DNA from: a bacterium
GTDB taxonomy: Bacteria; Bacteroidota; Ignavibacteria; Kapaibacteriales; UBA7675
Assembly: GCA_030430495.1 (NCBI GenBank)
Contig: JAUIKM010000011.1
Span: 81,092 to 145,091, forward strand
DNA: 64,000 nucleotides
Direction: 5' to 3'
Made by a program: the position numbers and the translations under genes. The notes beneath the pieces were generated by a model, which had not been told where the DNA came from, searched no databases, and was given only the letters and a program-made list of their open reading frames with translations. The first letter of the stretch is position 1, and each line of letters opens with the position of its first letter. Shown here piece after piece: positions 63,594 to 64,000 of this stretch.

Positions 63594-63895
63594 TGAACAT
63601 GATCGTTACTGGTGCAAAAAACTTAACTCGACGGTACACTATTATATTATTCCTTTGCTTGCTGTCAAGCGCATGCGCCATCTATTCAACGGTTCCAGGT
63701 GAAGAGGAAACTGTCATATCATCCTGGCCCGGAATGTGGGTCAACTCGAACTATCTTGAAAACCTTAAACGCACAAAATCCCACTATAACTCTCTGGTCA
63801 ATCTGGGCGGCGAAGAGTTTACCTGCATTGCAATCGAAGGTGTAGGTGACACTTGCGTCAACATCCGGCTCATTTGCCCCATCTCACGAAAATGA
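63593..63895 (+). CDS. putative immunity lipoprotein for the orphan tip, possibly truncated
   Basis: 100 residues from GTG 63593 (overlapping the previous stop by 1 nt); an ATG at 63599 is an alternative start. The N-terminal segment RYTIILFLCLLSSACAIYST is a signal peptide with a lipobox-like Cys. The last codons (TCA CGA AAA TGA) lie inside the left terminal repeat of the element starting at 63884. So the natural end of this gene has probably been replaced. An immunity role against the NlpC/P60-type tip is inferred from position. Confidence 0.55.
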   Translation: MNMIVTGAKNLTRRYTIILFLCLLSSACAIYSTVPGEEETVISSWPGMWVNSNYLENLKRTKSHYNSLVNLGGEEFTCIAIEGVGDTCVNIRLICPISRK

Positions 63896-64000
63896 CCGGC
63901 TAATCCCACTGAAGGTGACCGATAGTATTCTGTCAATGAGCGGTAGTTATATAAAGATAGAAAATTAGTTTAGACACATCACGATCGGTCATTTTCGTGA
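63884..64000. mobile_element. 117-bp element with perfect 15-bp terminal inverted repeats
   Basis: TCACGAAAATGACCG (63884-63898) is exactly complemented by CGGTCATTTTCGTGA (63986-64000). An inner TGACCGAT near 63917 also pairs with ATCGGTCA near 63984. The interior is AT-rich and noncoding. The right repeat ends exactly at the window edge, so whether this is a complete miniature element or the left end of a larger one cannot be told. Confidence 0.75.

Overview
The window looks like a chromosomal segment of a fairly GC-rich (roughly 55-60% by eye) Gram-negative bacterium of the Bacteroidota/Chlorobiota (FCB) group. The main evidence is that seven secreted proteins end in a type IX secretion (T9SS)-like C-terminal sorting domain, most with an N-P-x-P or P-N-P start and a final short beta strand (…VLR, …LTR, …IIR). 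FCB-flavoured families (GLPGLI-like proteins, a GIN-domain protein, ASPIC/UnbV FG-GAP protein, TPR-HTH regulator) agree. A single-chain E2-E1 2-oxoglutarate decarboxylase/dehydrogenase (kgd) and homogentisate dioxygenase point to an aerobic heterotroph. I cannot name the genus. No tRNA, rRNA or CRISPR array was seen.

Layout. 1-6.8 kb (minus strand): 5' end of a STAS-MlaE lipid-transport permease running off the left edge, hmgA, a long hairpin, then two large secreted beta-propeller proteins. 7.2-18 kb: a GIN-domain protein, a strong terminator, a 40-bp tandem-repeat array, a STAND ATPase/GNAT-like/winged-helix protein, a DUF4331 plus TPR pair, a His-rich Spy-like secreted protein and a thioredoxin. 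Unusually large intergenic spaces here carry three copies of a dispersed ~200-bp repeat and a 116-bp inverted-repeat element. 18.7-29.8 kb: housekeeping (kgd, YbjN-like and pspA on the minus strand; ybaB, recR, a methyltransferase, two NTF2-like lipoproteins and a heparinase II/III-family protein on the plus strand). 29.9-44.5 kb: a T9SS substrate, a TPR-LuxR-type regulator next to a 2045-residue mosaic adhesin-like protein, a sensor kinase paired with a secreted VanX-type dipeptidase, and a two-gene sodium symporter unit. 44.6-53.4 kb: a PIG-L deacetylase-like protein, a MuiA-family protein, two GLPGLI-like proteins and a three-gene phospholipid operon (CDP-alcohol transferase, CdsA, PlsC).

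54-64 kb: a small T9SS substrate, then a polymorphic-toxin locus. A 2329-residue RHS protein with its own C-terminal toxin-like tip overlaps a putative immunity gene by 4 nt. About 0.2 kb further on lies a displaced second tip: a 236-bp copy of the RHS core end fused to an NlpC/P60-type peptidase, again followed by an overlapping putative immunity gene. That last gene ends inside a 117-bp element with perfect 15-bp terminal inverted repeats, and the element ends exactly at the window edge.

The most notable observations are the RHS tip-switching cassette, the terminal-repeat element interrupting its immunity gene, the 40-bp dyad-containing array beside the STAND gene (sharing the word CTGTTCAC/GTGAACAG on both sides of that gene), and the three-copy dispersed repeat. 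All family assignments come from reading the translations; no database search was run.
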